From Seminavis robusta (taxonomy: Eukaryota > Bacillariophyta > Bacillariophyceae > Naviculales > Naviculaceae), in contig CAICTM010001401.1 of NCBI GenBank assembly GCA_903772945.1, forward strand, positions 1-30,016: a stretch of 30,016 nucleotides of DNA. Direction: 5' to 3'. Positions 1 to 8,914 of this stretch are shown piece by piece; the first letter of the stretch is position 1; the number at the start of each line of letters is the position of its first letter. The notes below the pieces were generated by a model. The model made no database searches. It was given only the letters and a program-made list of their open reading frames with translations, and had not been told where the DNA came from. The translations under genes were made by a program, and so were the position numbers.

Positions 1-382
1 GACGCTAGGGAGGCCTCAGTCAAGCTGAGCTTCGGTTTGCTGGATCAACACCATCATCTTGATGTGACCTGATTCTCTTGTCTGGATTTGCCGAAAAACG
101 GCAAATCCAGCTCTCATCGTCCACCATGACGAGAGAGGTCAACCATCGGTTTTTTCGAACGCAACATCGCATCAAACTCACTCCGCTAGCCAATTACGTG
201 AGGTAAACAACCTCCACCTAGTCTCGGCTTGGGTGAAGTGTGACGAACGATTGGGCTCATAACCTGCGAACGGAGGCGATGTGCAGTACGATGTAGACAT
301 GGGATGACACAAAAGAATAAGCTAAAAATTAAAAGGGGATTCTACGCTTACGTCTACCTCGTTCTAGCGAGTCCCGGGAGGT
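1..382. other. Spacer at left edge, no gene seen
   Basis: I see no convincing coding frame here. The stretch contains a perfect 12-bp hairpin (82-110, listed separately) followed by a weaker inverted pair, CTCTCATCGT and ATGACGAGAG. The left edge could cut through a larger unit that cannot be judged from this window. Confidence 0.5.
82..110. repeat. Perfect 12-bp hairpin with A5 loop
   Basis: CTGGATTTGCCG (82-93) is followed by AAAAA and then its exact reverse complement CGGCAAATCCAG (99-110). There is no T-run after it, so nothing suggests a terminator. It could be the residue of a fold-back element or a structured RNA. The sequence shows only the symmetry. Confidence 0.8.
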
Positions 383-625
383 TCACCTCGTGATTGCCAA
401 CCACCAGCTGGTTTTGGCTCCTCTCGCATGTGAGTCCTTCAGGGCTCGTTCACTCTGCTCCATTTCCGACTTGGCTTTCTCGGTTGCCTCCTCCAGTTTA
501 GCTATCTTCTCGTCCATGGCTATGGTACTAGCCAGTATTTGTTTGCCTGGTCTCTCTTCGTGTCTTTGACGGAGAGCCTTGCTGCCGACTTGACATGGAA
601 CTTGTGGCTGTGGCAGCAGATCCAT
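383..625 (-). CDS. Possible small coiled-coil protein, 80 aa
   Basis: This minus-strand frame opens with an ATG at 625 and ends in TGA at 383; a stop at 644-646 limits upstream extension. The second half, from about residue 37 (MDEKIAKLEEATEKAKSEME), is rich in Glu, Lys and Ala with Leu/Ile/Met spacing typical of a coiled coil. The first 35 residues are unremarkable, and the C-terminus is basic and Trp-containing (KTSWWLAITR). I do not recognise a family. It may be a real small protein, the last exon of a longer gene or a decayed fragment. A second in-frame ATG at residue 37 could be the true start. The region just to its right is minisatellite, so no neighbour helps to interpret it. Confidence 0.3.
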   Translation of the reverse strand: MDLLPQPQVPCQVGSKALRQRHEERPGKQILASTIAMDEKIAKLEEATEKAKSEMEQSERALKDSHARGAKTSWWLAITR

Positions 626-869
626 TTTGTAAATCTCACTTTTTACGTTTGGAAAAGGTTAAAAAGATCATTTTTCGTAATAATGACAGGAGGTGGTTGG
701 AAAGAAGCAAAACCGCATTCCTTGGTTGGGATCTAGCCAGTCAAGGGGTGCTGAAGTTTTGTATGATCAATCGCTCAGCCTTGACCTTCACCCTTGTCAA
801 TTGACAGAGAGGATAATGTTGCAGTACCTAGCTAGACCTTCCAAGATCTATGGTATTAGATTTTGTGTG

Positions 870-1260
870 AGAAATCCATTGCTTGAAGTATGGGGGGCTA
901 GCAATTATTGTGCGAAATCCAGCTCGCTCTGGGGCCAACTGCTGTGTTGATTGAAATGCTGGGCTAGCCATTGTACAAGATCCAGTGATGGTCCAACTGC
1001 AGTGGAGCTTGAAGTCCTGGGGCTAATACCGGTATTGGTTGTGGGAAATGCAGTGCTGGAGCCAGCTGCTGTAGGAAAGCCAGTGCTGGGGCTAGCTAGT
1101 GGTTTGATGAAATCCAGTCCTGAGGCCAAGTGCTGCATTGATCACAGTGCTGGGGCTAGCAGCTAGCAGTTGTGGGAAATGCAGTGCTAGGGCCAATTTG
1201 TTGCTGCAACTAAAGTGGGGTTTAGGGGATAGCTGCTGCTCGTGTTGCAGTGTTGGGTTC
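870..1260. repeat. Degenerate minisatellite, ~31-40 bp units
   Basis: About ten diverged head-to-tail units follow the theme GAAATCCAGTGCTGGGGC then CAACTGCTGTGG. Clear units start near 911, 998, 1049, 1076, 1107 and 1169. Each has a CAGTGCTGGGGC-like core and a CTGCTGT-like tail. All frames across it are explained by the repeat, so no gene is called. One unit holds the palindrome TACCGGTA (1027-1034) and another CTAGCTAG (1092-1099). Confidence 0.65.
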
Positions 1261-1500
1261 GAGGTTGTGGCCAACTGCGCTGGGTCAGACCGTTATGGGA
1301 CCAACCACTTTAGTGACTGTAGTCCTCTGCTCACGAATCGCCAGCAAGTTACTTGCTCCACCTTCCACATCGCTGCTTTCAGGCTCCTGCGCGCGTAACA
1401 CAAGCAACCTGAACTGGGTCCATTTTGAATTTGTCAAGCCTCAAGAATGTCTGCCGTGATCATCTGCGGACCGTTGACGCAATTGAACTGCATGGTTTGG

Positions 1501-1551
1501 CAGCAATAGATGATCTCCACTGGCATTCATGGTGGAGATCATCTATTGCTG
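1501..1551. repeat. Perfect 20-bp inverted repeat, 11-nt loop
   Basis: CAGCAATAGATGATCTCCAC (1501-1520) pairs without mismatch with 1532-1551 across the 11-base loop 1521-1531. The symmetry ends sharply at both sides. No transposase, target duplication or terminator tract is visible. It would form a strong hairpin in RNA of either strand. Confidence 0.9.
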
Positions 1552-1692
1552 TGATAGGATATTTGCCGGGGTCAACGAATCTGCAGTGGCTTCTACTTGC
1601 CAGATAGGGGTCAACTGCTGTTGTATACCGGTATATGACAAGTGCATCTCTTTAATTCATTCCTTATTACACACAGGGAAACCCCTTCTTAG

Positions 1693-2313
1693 CTATGTAT
1701 ACATATCTGGGATTTGCAGCTCTAAATGAGTTTGTGGTTGATCGGAGCGTCGTCGTGACTTGCCACTGCCTTCGCGACGACGGGATCTCCTTCTGGACGA
1801 CGAAGAGTTGGACATGGGATCACCGCCCTTGTTTCCTTGGCTAGTTCGTCTTCTTCTGGATGCAATTCCACAGTTGCTGCGTACCACAATGACGGGCAAT
1901 TCTTCTCGTGCCACTTGTTCTGCGACGGTGGCTCGCTGTGCTGCGTCTTCTTCTTCGTGTTCGTGTTGTTGCTCTTCTCCTCCTTCCAAATAGTCATTGG
2001 ACAAGTTCCCCAACAAGGAGGAACTGGAGGCATCGAGTATTAAGCGATCAAAACTGTGAATGCTTCGTTTCAACATATCGGTGGCGACACTCATTCGTTG
2101 CTGTCGAATGAGGCGAGGAGATGGCTTGGGGCTGGAAAAGGACGACGTCGAAGAGTTGAATGTCAGACTCGAGTCGCTGTGATCCGCCCAAGATGTCAAG
2201 GAATCATCGTTCATCATTTCTCCAAAGTCCCAGGCTTTTCGTTGAGCATCGTGAGAAGCCAAGCGATTGCCCGATCGGCTTTTGCGCATTATCATGGTGT
2301 TATAGCGGCTCAT
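1693..2313 (-). CDS. Hypothetical basic, Ser/Arg-rich protein, 206 aa
   Basis: The frame starts at an ATG (2313) and runs to a stop at 1693 with no interruption. Residues 1-60 contain short motifs resembling those of other diatom unknowns (KAWDFGEMMNDDSLTSWADH) followed by a Ser/Thr-rich stretch. Residues 75-110 could form a helix (MLKRSIHSFDRLILD). A Glu/His/Gln run (EEQQHEHEEEDAA) follows near residues 112-125. The last third is strongly basic, with several Arg clusters (SRRRRTS, SSSRRRSRRREGSGKSRRRS) that could act as a nuclear localisation or RNA-binding tail. No catalytic motif or membrane segment is visible and I do not recognise a family. Long overlapping frames on the other strand are explained as shadows of this biased composition. 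Confidence 0.6.
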   Translation of the reverse strand: MSRYNTMIMRKSRSGNRLASHDAQRKAWDFGEMMNDDSLTSWADHSDSSLTFNSSTSSFSSPKPSPRLIRQQRMSVATDMLKRSIHSFDRLILDASSSSLLGNLSNDYLEGGEEQQHEHEEEDAAQRATVAEQVAREELPVIVVRSNCGIASRRRRTSQGNKGGDPMSNSSSSRRRSRRREGSGKSRRRSDQPQTHLELQIPDMYT

Positions 2314-3424
2314 GCTTCTTTCTCAAGTACCTCTTGTGAAGCTACTGAAGCTCAAAAAACAATGATGGATGGAGGTTGATTTTGTGGGATCTTCCGAGGC
2401 TGTACAAATTTGGTGATGTTTGGAGCGGTTTGCAACCAAAAAGATTCGGGTGACCAGTGAGAGGACATCACCATAAGTATCTTTCGGAAGTTGATGTCAT
2501 TGGAGACATCATGAACTTCCAAGGATGGTGTCCATGCAGGCTCTCTCCCTAAATCAATTTGGACTTCACCTGAAACCTCTGGCATCCAGAGACTCAATGG
2601 TTGAAAGTTCGCCTAATTACCTTGTGTGTCCGGTCATATAGTTTAGCTTAATGTCCCCATCGCAGAATCACAGTCACAGAAGCTGTCACAGATCCGCCCT
2701 TGACTCCCACATCCCGCACTCAACGCACGCCGTGATTGGATTGATGACTTCAATCAACCGTGCAGTTGATGTGCAAGAGCAGCGATACTGGTATCATAGC
2801 TCCCACGGTCTCTGTGGCAAGAGATGTGGCAAGACAGTGAAAGAGTAATAATATACCCTGGAACTTCTATTGTTCATGGGAGGATCTAGCACTCCCAAGC
2901 CGTTCTGGCTACAGTGTACAAGTACCTTCAAACTCGCTTCCTGCCTCCAACTTGCTTGGAAGCACCATACCGGCCGATTGATTATAAGGGAGTTTAGACA
3001 AAGGAGGTTATCTACGGAAGCCAGCGAGGGCTTCCACCGTATTGGTGCACGGGGGAATTTGGATATCCCCAAGTTGCGGTCTGGAGGCAATTGGGAAAAC
3101 CGCAAAGCTGGCGTTCACTCTCCTACTCTAGTAAATTGTTCCCTCGTTGCAGTCGTACTCCTCTAATCTACACGGAGATCATGTTGTTTTCCTGACTTTG
3201 TTCCTCTGCTATATACATCGTAGCTGCCTCAAAGTCAGATAATCTCAAGTTTCGCTCGCTTTAAAAACGCTCAAACTCTTTTGGAGGGCAAGCACTGATT
3301 CCAGTCCACTTCGATTTGCTTCGAACGTTTACAGCTTCGCAGGCTTTATCCTAAAGATGGAACCCCACCACCAAACTAACTACCAGGCACCGGTAGCTTG
3401 GATCCACACAATTCGAGTTTCACA
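2314..3424. other. Spacer between divergent genes
   Basis: This 1.1-kb stretch separates two divergently transcribed genes (minus strand ending upstream at 2313, plus strand starting at 3425) and should hold both promoters. Short frames such as 2876-3166 (plus) lack recognisable domains and I do not call them. No TATA box can be assigned with confidence and no long repeat is seen. Confidence 0.4.
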
Positions 3425-4870
3425 ATGATCCCACTGGTGGCATGGCTACTGCTTCTACTCAGCTCCCCTTCCTCCTTACTTATTGAGAAGAAGGACAAGG
3501 TGGACTGGTTGATTGTGGGAGGTGGATTGCATGGCGTTCACATTGCCGCTCGCTTGATCGCGGTCGGTTCGTCGTTGGCCATTGTGGACGAGGAAGCGCG
3601 TCTTTTAACAAAATGGAAATCTCGTGCGGCAGCCACGGGCATGAAGTACATGCGATCCTCGGCATCCTTTCATTTGGATGTCGATGTGGCATCTCTACGA
3701 AGATTTGCTGCTACAGCTACAGCTGATGCTGCTGCTGTTTCAACCATTCCAAAAAAGAAGCGACGACAACGACACAGGAGTAGTAGTAGCAGTCGCCAAC
3801 ACTTTACGAGTGACTACGAACGACCATCATTGGATCTCTTCAATCGTCACTGCGACCATGTCATTCAAAAGTACGGGATAGAAGACTTGCACATATGTGG
3901 TAGAGTCCAACGAATAGATCCCACCAAGGACAATCAGAGTGTCACTGTGACGATTGCTACATCAGGGCATGATTCCACTACTGTCTCTGCCAAACAGGTC
4001 GTTCTAGCCATGGGCTTTGATGATCCAAAAATCCCAGCTTGGGCTCTCGTAAAAGAAGAAGAAGGAGGAGAATATCCACAAAAACCACCCATTCAACATG
4101 TTCTGGATCTCACCACAACCACCACTTCCCACAGTGCCTCTGGCGACATTGTCATTGTTGGAGGAGGTATTTCGGCCGTCCACAAAGCCTTGCAATTGGC
4201 TGAACAGCAGCAATCTACTACTAGTAGTAGTACTAGTGTCATTCACATTGTCAGTCCACATCCGTTGCAAGAGCAGCAATTTGACACCCATCAAGACTGG
4301 ATGATGACGGCACAAACCGCCGCGCAAAGTCTGCAAGCGGGTGGCAGTGGCTTTCCCGATCGGTTCATGAAATTTCGACAATTGGAATCTTTTATTGATC
4401 GGCGAACTGTCATTCGGCAGGCACGAAAAGCGGGCACGGTGCCGACCGCATTGACCCGTGGTGGATTGAAACATGCCATCGACAAAGGAAACATTCAATG
4501 GCATGTGGCAACCATTGATCGAGTGACTAGTACTGCGAGTCTGACGGACAGTAATGATGACAGTCGTGATGTAACGAGTGCTTGCATTCACTTGTCCACG
4601 GGAGAAACCATTTCAACCTCATGGGACAACATTGTACTGGCCACTGGATTTGGAAGCAGTCCACCTTCTGCACCACTAATTCATCAAATTGCCAAGGATT
4701 TCAATCTACCGCTGGCTCCTTGTGGATATCCCATGGTGGACCATACTCTGAGGTGGCATCCTCGAGTGATCGTGTCGGGAGGACTGGCCGAATTGGAGTT
4801 GGGACCGTCGGCACGAAATCTCGCAGGTGCGAGAATGGCAGCCGAGCGGATTGTGGCATCCAACCAATAG
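3425..4870 (+). CDS. FAD/NAD(P)-binding oxidoreductase with N-terminal hydrophobic segment, 481 aa
   Basis: This is probably a flavin-dependent oxidoreductase or monooxygenase of the two-dinucleotide-binding-domain type (FMO / SidA-IucD-like and pyridine-nucleotide-disulphide fold). Two Rossmann motifs are visible: VGGGLHGVHIA (about residues 31-41) for FAD and DIVIVGGGISAVHKA (about 241-255) for NAD(P)H. VLAMGF (about 193-198) and VLATGF near the C-terminus match the 'ATG' motif of this class. The C-terminal GPSARNLAGARMAAERI is typical of bacterial and algal homologues. The start is the first ATG; an in-frame TTG 27 bases upstream adds little. The N-terminus MIPLVAWLLLLLSSPSSLL is a plausible signal peptide or anchor, but only about 12 residues separate it from the FAD strand, so mature enzyme trimming would be tight. 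Residues 95-127 are a low-complexity insert (Ala/Thr, Lys/Arg, Ser). The substrate cannot be predicted. Confidence 0.8.
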   Translation: MIPLVAWLLLLLSSPSSLLIEKKDKVDWLIVGGGLHGVHIAARLIAVGSSLAIVDEEARLLTKWKSRAAATGMKYMRSSASFHLDVDVASLRRFAATATADAAAVSTIPKKKRRQRHRSSSSSRQHFTSDYERPSLDLFNRHCDHVIQKYGIEDLHICGRVQRIDPTKDNQSVTVTIATSGHDSTTVSAKQVVLAMGFDDPKIPAWALVKEEEGGEYPQKPPIQHVLDLTTTTTSHSASGDIVIVGGGISAVHKALQLAEQQQSTTSSSTSVIHIVSPHPLQEQQFDTHQDWMMTAQTAAQSLQAGGSGFPDRFMKFRQLESFIDRRTVIRQARKAGTVPTALTRGGLKHAIDKGNIQWHVATIDRVTSTASLTDSNDDSRDVTSACIHLSTGETISTSWDNIVLATGFGSSPPSAPLIHQIAKDFNLPLAPCGYPMVDHTLRWHPRVIVSGGLAELELGPSARNLAGARMAAERIVASNQ

Positions 4871-5097
4871 ACAAGGATGATCAAGTAGACAGGCATGTAC
4901 ATTACAAGCACGGTAGAGGCATGTCTATTGGTTCTGGGCAATGATCTTATCTGGATTGGGTCATGGTATAGTGTGATTTATTGGCCACGGAAGAGCTGGC
5001 GCTATATACTGAATTATGCACCGTTCTTGCTTGCTATCATACGCAATGTACGCAAAGGCAAAGCCTGTTGCGATGTGGATGTTTCCACCGTACTGGC

Positions 5098-6186
5098 TCA
5101 TGAATGATCTTCAAGACTTGAAGAGCTCAGGGTAGGAAGATTGCGAAGGATAGAAGTTACGGACATTTGCAAATGGCGGGCCACCTGACTGTTGGATAGT
5201 AACTGCTGAATGCGGTCGTGATTCCATGATGGGTCGGTGCTCGTCGCAGCACGTTTCGGTATGCGGCAGACACCCAACGAATTCCATATATCCAACAACT
5301 CCTGGTGCTTGCTTGTGTTGCAGTCGCAAACCTTGAGAGCCAACGTTGTGCACTGCAAATTGGTTGGCCAGGTTCGCCACTCGCAAAGATAGACCATCCT
5401 TTGAAGGACACGGAATGCGACCTGATAGCTGCTTTTGCGCAAGTGGCCTGTCAATATGGGATCGTCATACCCCTCTTCTTCCGACAAGAAATATCGCACC
5501 TGCCCGTTCACATGGCGACATTCAAGGCCGGGTATCGATTGCCCAAAGGCATCAGGATTCTGGTCTTTGGCCAAGCGAAGTTGTGCCATTTGCAGAATGT
5601 GATTTGTGCTTGCTCCACTGTGTTTGCCAGCGATTGCCACGACTTCAACAATCTCAGGTAGCTTGGGCATAATAGTCTTGGGTACAAGTAGTAGTTCATC
5701 TAGCTGCCATAAGCTTCCATTTGCTTCCTCTTCGAGATCATCTGTTTCTAGCTGGGGTTCCTTGAAGTCAAGCAACGACAGGATATGAATGACTCTTTCG
5801 AGATCCCATATGTGTTTGCCATCACTCGACCACCAGACTCCCCATTCTTTGTAACACTTGACGGCTGCTCGAAAGCTGGGCTTTTGAGTCATCTCGTCAC
5901 GTATTTGGTAAATGAAGTCCACTACAAGTCGGAAGGCTTCGTGGCTCTTTGGCCAGTGCTCTGTACCTGTAGATTCAACACCAAAGGCGAATGCCATATC
6001 TCGAAGGATTATCAAAGCAGCGTTGCGTCTGTCACAGCCGACACTGTCAGCAATCAGTTGCTCCAGTTTCACAACGGACATTGTTTCCACGAGTTCGTAG
6101 ACAACGTCACCCCGCTGGTGTTCGGTGCTCTTAGCTGTGGCGTTGAAACCAAACTTCTTTTTCTTCTTGTCTCTTTGCGACGGCAT
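5098..6186 (-). CDS. Conserved-looking orphan protein, 362 aa
   Basis: The frame is open from an upstream GTG, but the first ATG is at 6186 and gives 362 aa. The N-terminus is basic (SQRDKKKKKFGF), a possible nuclear signal. Most of the rest has ordinary globular composition with many aromatic residues, for example a Trp-rich stretch (KEWGVWWSSDGKHIWDLERV), a predicted helical region (EIVEVVAIAGKHSGASTNHI) and several Cys in the C-terminal third. There is no signal peptide, transmembrane span or recognised catalytic motif. It is not low-complexity like its neighbours, which supports a folded protein. It ends 227 bases from the stop of the oxidoreductase, so the two genes converge. I do not recognise a family and make no functional claim. 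Confidence 0.65.
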   Translation of the reverse strand: MPSQRDKKKKKFGFNATAKSTEHQRGDVVYELVETMSVVKLEQLIADSVGCDRRNAALIILRDMAFAFGVESTGTEHWPKSHEAFRLVVDFIYQIRDEMTQKPSFRAAVKCYKEWGVWWSSDGKHIWDLERVIHILSLLDFKEPQLETDDLEEEANGSLWQLDELLLVPKTIMPKLPEIVEVVAIAGKHSGASTNHILQMAQLRLAKDQNPDAFGQSIPGLECRHVNGQVRYFLSEEEGYDDPILTGHLRKSSYQVAFRVLQRMVYLCEWRTWPTNLQCTTLALKVCDCNTSKHQELLDIWNSLGVCRIPKRAATSTDPSWNHDRIQQLLSNSQVARHLQMSVTSILRNLPTLSSSSLEDHS

Positions 6187-6447
6187 GGCTGGAGCTTGAT
6201 GTAGCCTGAACTGCTTCTGGGATCGCACTTTCGTTTTCTTTCACTTTCAACTTCCCAAGTGAGCTTCTCTTCTAAACTATGTTGGGGCTCAAAGCTGTAT
6301 GATATGAAAATTTCAGATAGACTCTCACTCGGAGTGGTTGGCTTTGCAGATGATGCCCTTCACCGTGTAGTGGCTGGTGGCGTGGAATAATTCAATTCAC
6401 CGTGGAAGCCGAACCAGCGCAACCGCCGCCCCTAACCTCTCGGGGCG

Positions 6448-6729
6448 ATGGAAGGCTTCCATGTTCGGGCGAACTACGGGTACTCCCTTCCAACGCCGGG
6501 GCTACTGTACCTGAATGGCATGCTCAAGAAAGGTTTTGAGAGAGATCCGGCGCCAACCGGACATGTGGTCGGTACTTCCCAGTATCCGAGGCCTTGGGCG
6601 GGGTGTGTGATGGTGTCGTTCATTGATGACCTTCACACTCAACAACCAAATATGCATCCGCACCTGTATCCGGTGGGAGTTCAATTAGATGTTGCGGCCG
6701 TCGACTTGATGCTTGAATTATTGGGGTGA
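6448..6729 (+). CDS. Doubtful small ORF, 93 aa
   Basis: An ATG-initiated frame with ordinary composition (MEGFHVRANYGYSLPTPG... ending ...VDLMLELLG) lies alone between two minus-strand genes. It has Pro/Gly/His-rich middle sequence and no signal peptide, membrane span or recognised motif. It could be a small gene, a fragment or chance. The flanking sequence 6187-6447 and 6730-7265 shows nothing else I can name except one TACCGGTA palindrome (7155-7162) and CTAGCTAG near 7017. Confidence 0.2.
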   Translation: MEGFHVRANYGYSLPTPGLLYLNGMLKKGFERDPAPTGHVVGTSQYPRPWAGCVMVSFIDDLHTQQPNMHPHLYPVGVQLDVAAVDLMLELLG

Positions 6730-7265
6730 ACCAAGTCAAGTCAGGCAACGCGGAACGGAAATAGGAAATTGCTATCTTGATTTATTTGATATCGAATGCT
6801 AAAAACTGTAGAATGTTCCACTGAACAAACATCCGTATCGGGCACGAGTTTAGATTGTGCAGCAAATGGACTGGATGCTCCAATTCGGCGCATGATTGAG
6901 TCAGCACGGCACGGCAATCTCTGTTTCCGGGGCACGAAAATAGAACATGCCATCTCAATTGATTGAACAAGGGAGAGCGCTTGCTAGAATGTTGCACTGG
7001 TTTTCACCTACTTTTGCTAGCTAGAGTACCGTACTTTAGAAAGCTACCTGAAGTGGCACAATCTCTCAGAGTAGGGCTGCGTTGCCCATCGGCAAGCAAC
7101 CCCAAGGTGCGTCACCAGCGAGTTAGTTTGACTTTTTGTCACGCGTCTTTTATCTACCGGTACCAATAGTTAGATAAGCGAAACGCAGTATCATGGTACG
7201 CACTGTCCCGAACGAAAAAGATGGATTCTTGACGTTTGCTCTGATGTATATGTATGTACATGTGT

Positions 7266-8387
7266 TTAGTCGAATGTGATTTTGGTTCCTTTGAACTGCA
7301 CAATTCCGCTAGTTTCTTTCTTGGCAGCTGCCCAAGATGGATGTAGTGGTTCTTCCTTTTGTTTTGGCTGTTGTTGTTGGTGGTGGTTGTGATTTGGCGC
7401 GACCTTGCTACTGTCCCATTGGTTGTTGTTGTTGCTATGATGGCTCTGGTTGTGACTGTTTGGATCGTTATTGTTGTGGTTGTTGTTGTGGTCTTGATTC
7501 TGTTTTGGTGCTCTCCAATTGAGCGAGTCCTGGGCTCTATGAAGTCTTCCTGCTTGTTTGGCCTCAATTGCCATGGCTTTGGCCCTTCGAGCTCTCTGAC
7601 CTTTGCGATTCTTCTTTGGTTGTTGCTGCTGGTGTTCCAGTGTTCCTCCAGGACCATATGGATTTTGGTAGGGATCATCACTGTCTTGATCATCCTCTTC
7701 AACATCACCAGCAGGCGCAGCTCCCAAAGTGCAAAAGAGACTCGTGTCGACGGATGTTGGTTCTCGCAGTTCCTCTGATTGATTTGCAGCTGCCTTCTTT
7801 TTCTGTTTCTGTTTTTTCTTCTTGCTCATGGTTGTCGTAGTACTAAACTTGTGAGTATCGTGTTGTTCTTGTTTTTGAAGCGACCATCGTCGGTACTCGG
7901 TCACTTTTTCGTTCCATTCTTCTAGTGTTGATTGCAGTCGTTTGTGTTTCAACAACCGTTCCACCAGATCCATGGCTTCGGGTGGAATTGGCGGTGCGTC
8001 TTCTTCTTCTTTTTGTTCTTCTACTACTAGTAGTGATGGCTGCTGGGGATTCAAATGCAAAATGCCCAATCGTCGCACACACTCTTGAACGACCCATTCC
8101 AAATCCAACTGTTTCAGCAATTCATAGCTGCATGAAGTCTCTTTTTTCTTGTTGTCTTTGAGTTTCCGAATCTCCTTTTGGCATTCAAAGTTTTTGACCG
8201 TCTTGGTGTGTTTTCGCAAACTCTTTTTCGTGGCATGCAACAGACGTTCGTAGTACTGGACTTGCTCTTGCTCCCATCGCGGCAGTTCACTCTTCTGCTT
8301 CTTCTGCTTTCTCTTAGTCTTATTGCTAGTCTTACTATTACTACTGGGCTTGCTAGCACTTGGAGTAGCTTCGGACGACATGGTCAT
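7266..8387 (-). CDS. BUD22: BUD22 / SRFBP1-family ribosome biogenesis protein, 373 aa
   Basis: The C-terminus (residues 348-373) reads LHPSWAAAKK...VQFKGTKITFD, the signature end of the BUD22/SRFBP1 family. The N-terminal helix KTVKNFECQKEIRKLKDNKK (about 63-82) matches the family's 'KxxKxFExQKxxRxLK' block. Yeast Bud22 is nucleolar and needed for small-subunit rRNA processing, so that is the expected role. Residues 20-35 and a Lys-rich run near residues 195-205 are likely nuclear/nucleolar signals. The middle has acidic patches (EEQKEEEDAPP, EEDDQDSDD). Residues about 300-345 form an Asn/His/Gln-rich low-complexity spacer. The protein is shorter than yeast Bud22 (about 520 aa), mainly by a compressed centre. 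ATG 8387 is the first; a second ATG six bases on (8381) is equally plausible. An upstream GTG was not used. Confidence 0.75.
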   Translation of the reverse strand: MTMSSEATPSASKPSSNSKTSNKTKRKQKKQKSELPRWEQEQVQYYERLLHATKKSLRKHTKTVKNFECQKEIRKLKDNKKKETSCSYELLKQLDLEWVVQECVRRLGILHLNPQQPSLLVVEEQKEEEDAPPIPPEAMDLVERLLKHKRLQSTLEEWNEKVTEYRRWSLQKQEQHDTHKFSTTTTMSKKKKQKQKKKAAANQSEELREPTSVDTSLFCTLGAAPAGDVEEDDQDSDDPYQNPYGPGGTLEHQQQQPKKNRKGQRARRAKAMAIEAKQAGRLHRAQDSLNWRAPKQNQDHNNNHNNNDPNSHNQSHHSNNNNQWDSSKVAPNHNHHQQQQPKQKEEPLHPSWAAAKKETSGIVQFKGTKITFD

Positions 8388-8914
8388 GGTCAAGGCCAAC
8401 ACAATAATAAGTTGGAACTCGGGAACGTCCAGAGAAAGAGTGGTTGGTTGCGAGGCGAAGCCTGAACCTTAAAACCACGCCTCGGATGTCGATTAGGGGG
8501 AAAGCTTTTTGTAACAGTAAATTACATTTTTTTAAAACGTATCTATTTAGGATTATTTGTTTACCCCGATAGGCCCTGAACTTGAATGCGGGCTGCTGAT
8601 ACTTGCACGTCACTCTGAAACCACTTTTTGAATCAAGGAAGTAGCGAACAACCGTGCCCGTATAAGAGGGAGGGCTGGAACGGCATGAATGACATCTATT
8701 TGTACACTTCCAATAAGTATAACACTGCACATGGCTGGAGAGCAGAAATCTACAAGAACACACCTTACAATTTGGTTGCTTGTGCTTCTGGCGTAGGCTT
8801 AGGATGCAGCATGACGCTGTGCACCTCCCAATTGGGCCACAGAAGACTGCACAGTTGTACCTTCCTCCAGGACATTCCGCCCCAGTCTGAAATTATTCAT
8901 TTCTCCCTGGCTAG
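8388..8914. other. Spacer, no gene seen
   Basis: This 527-bp gap lies between two minus-strand genes, downstream of the CaaX protein and upstream of the BUD22-like gene. It should hold the 3' end of one and the promoter of the other. The AT-rich patch at 8515-8560 is the only compositional feature. I see no repeat or RNA gene. Confidence 0.4.

Noticed and set aside
4004..4591. 195-aa minus-strand frame inside the oxidoreductase gene
   Set aside because: It is antisense to a clear flavoprotein and lacks any domain; it is a shadow frame.
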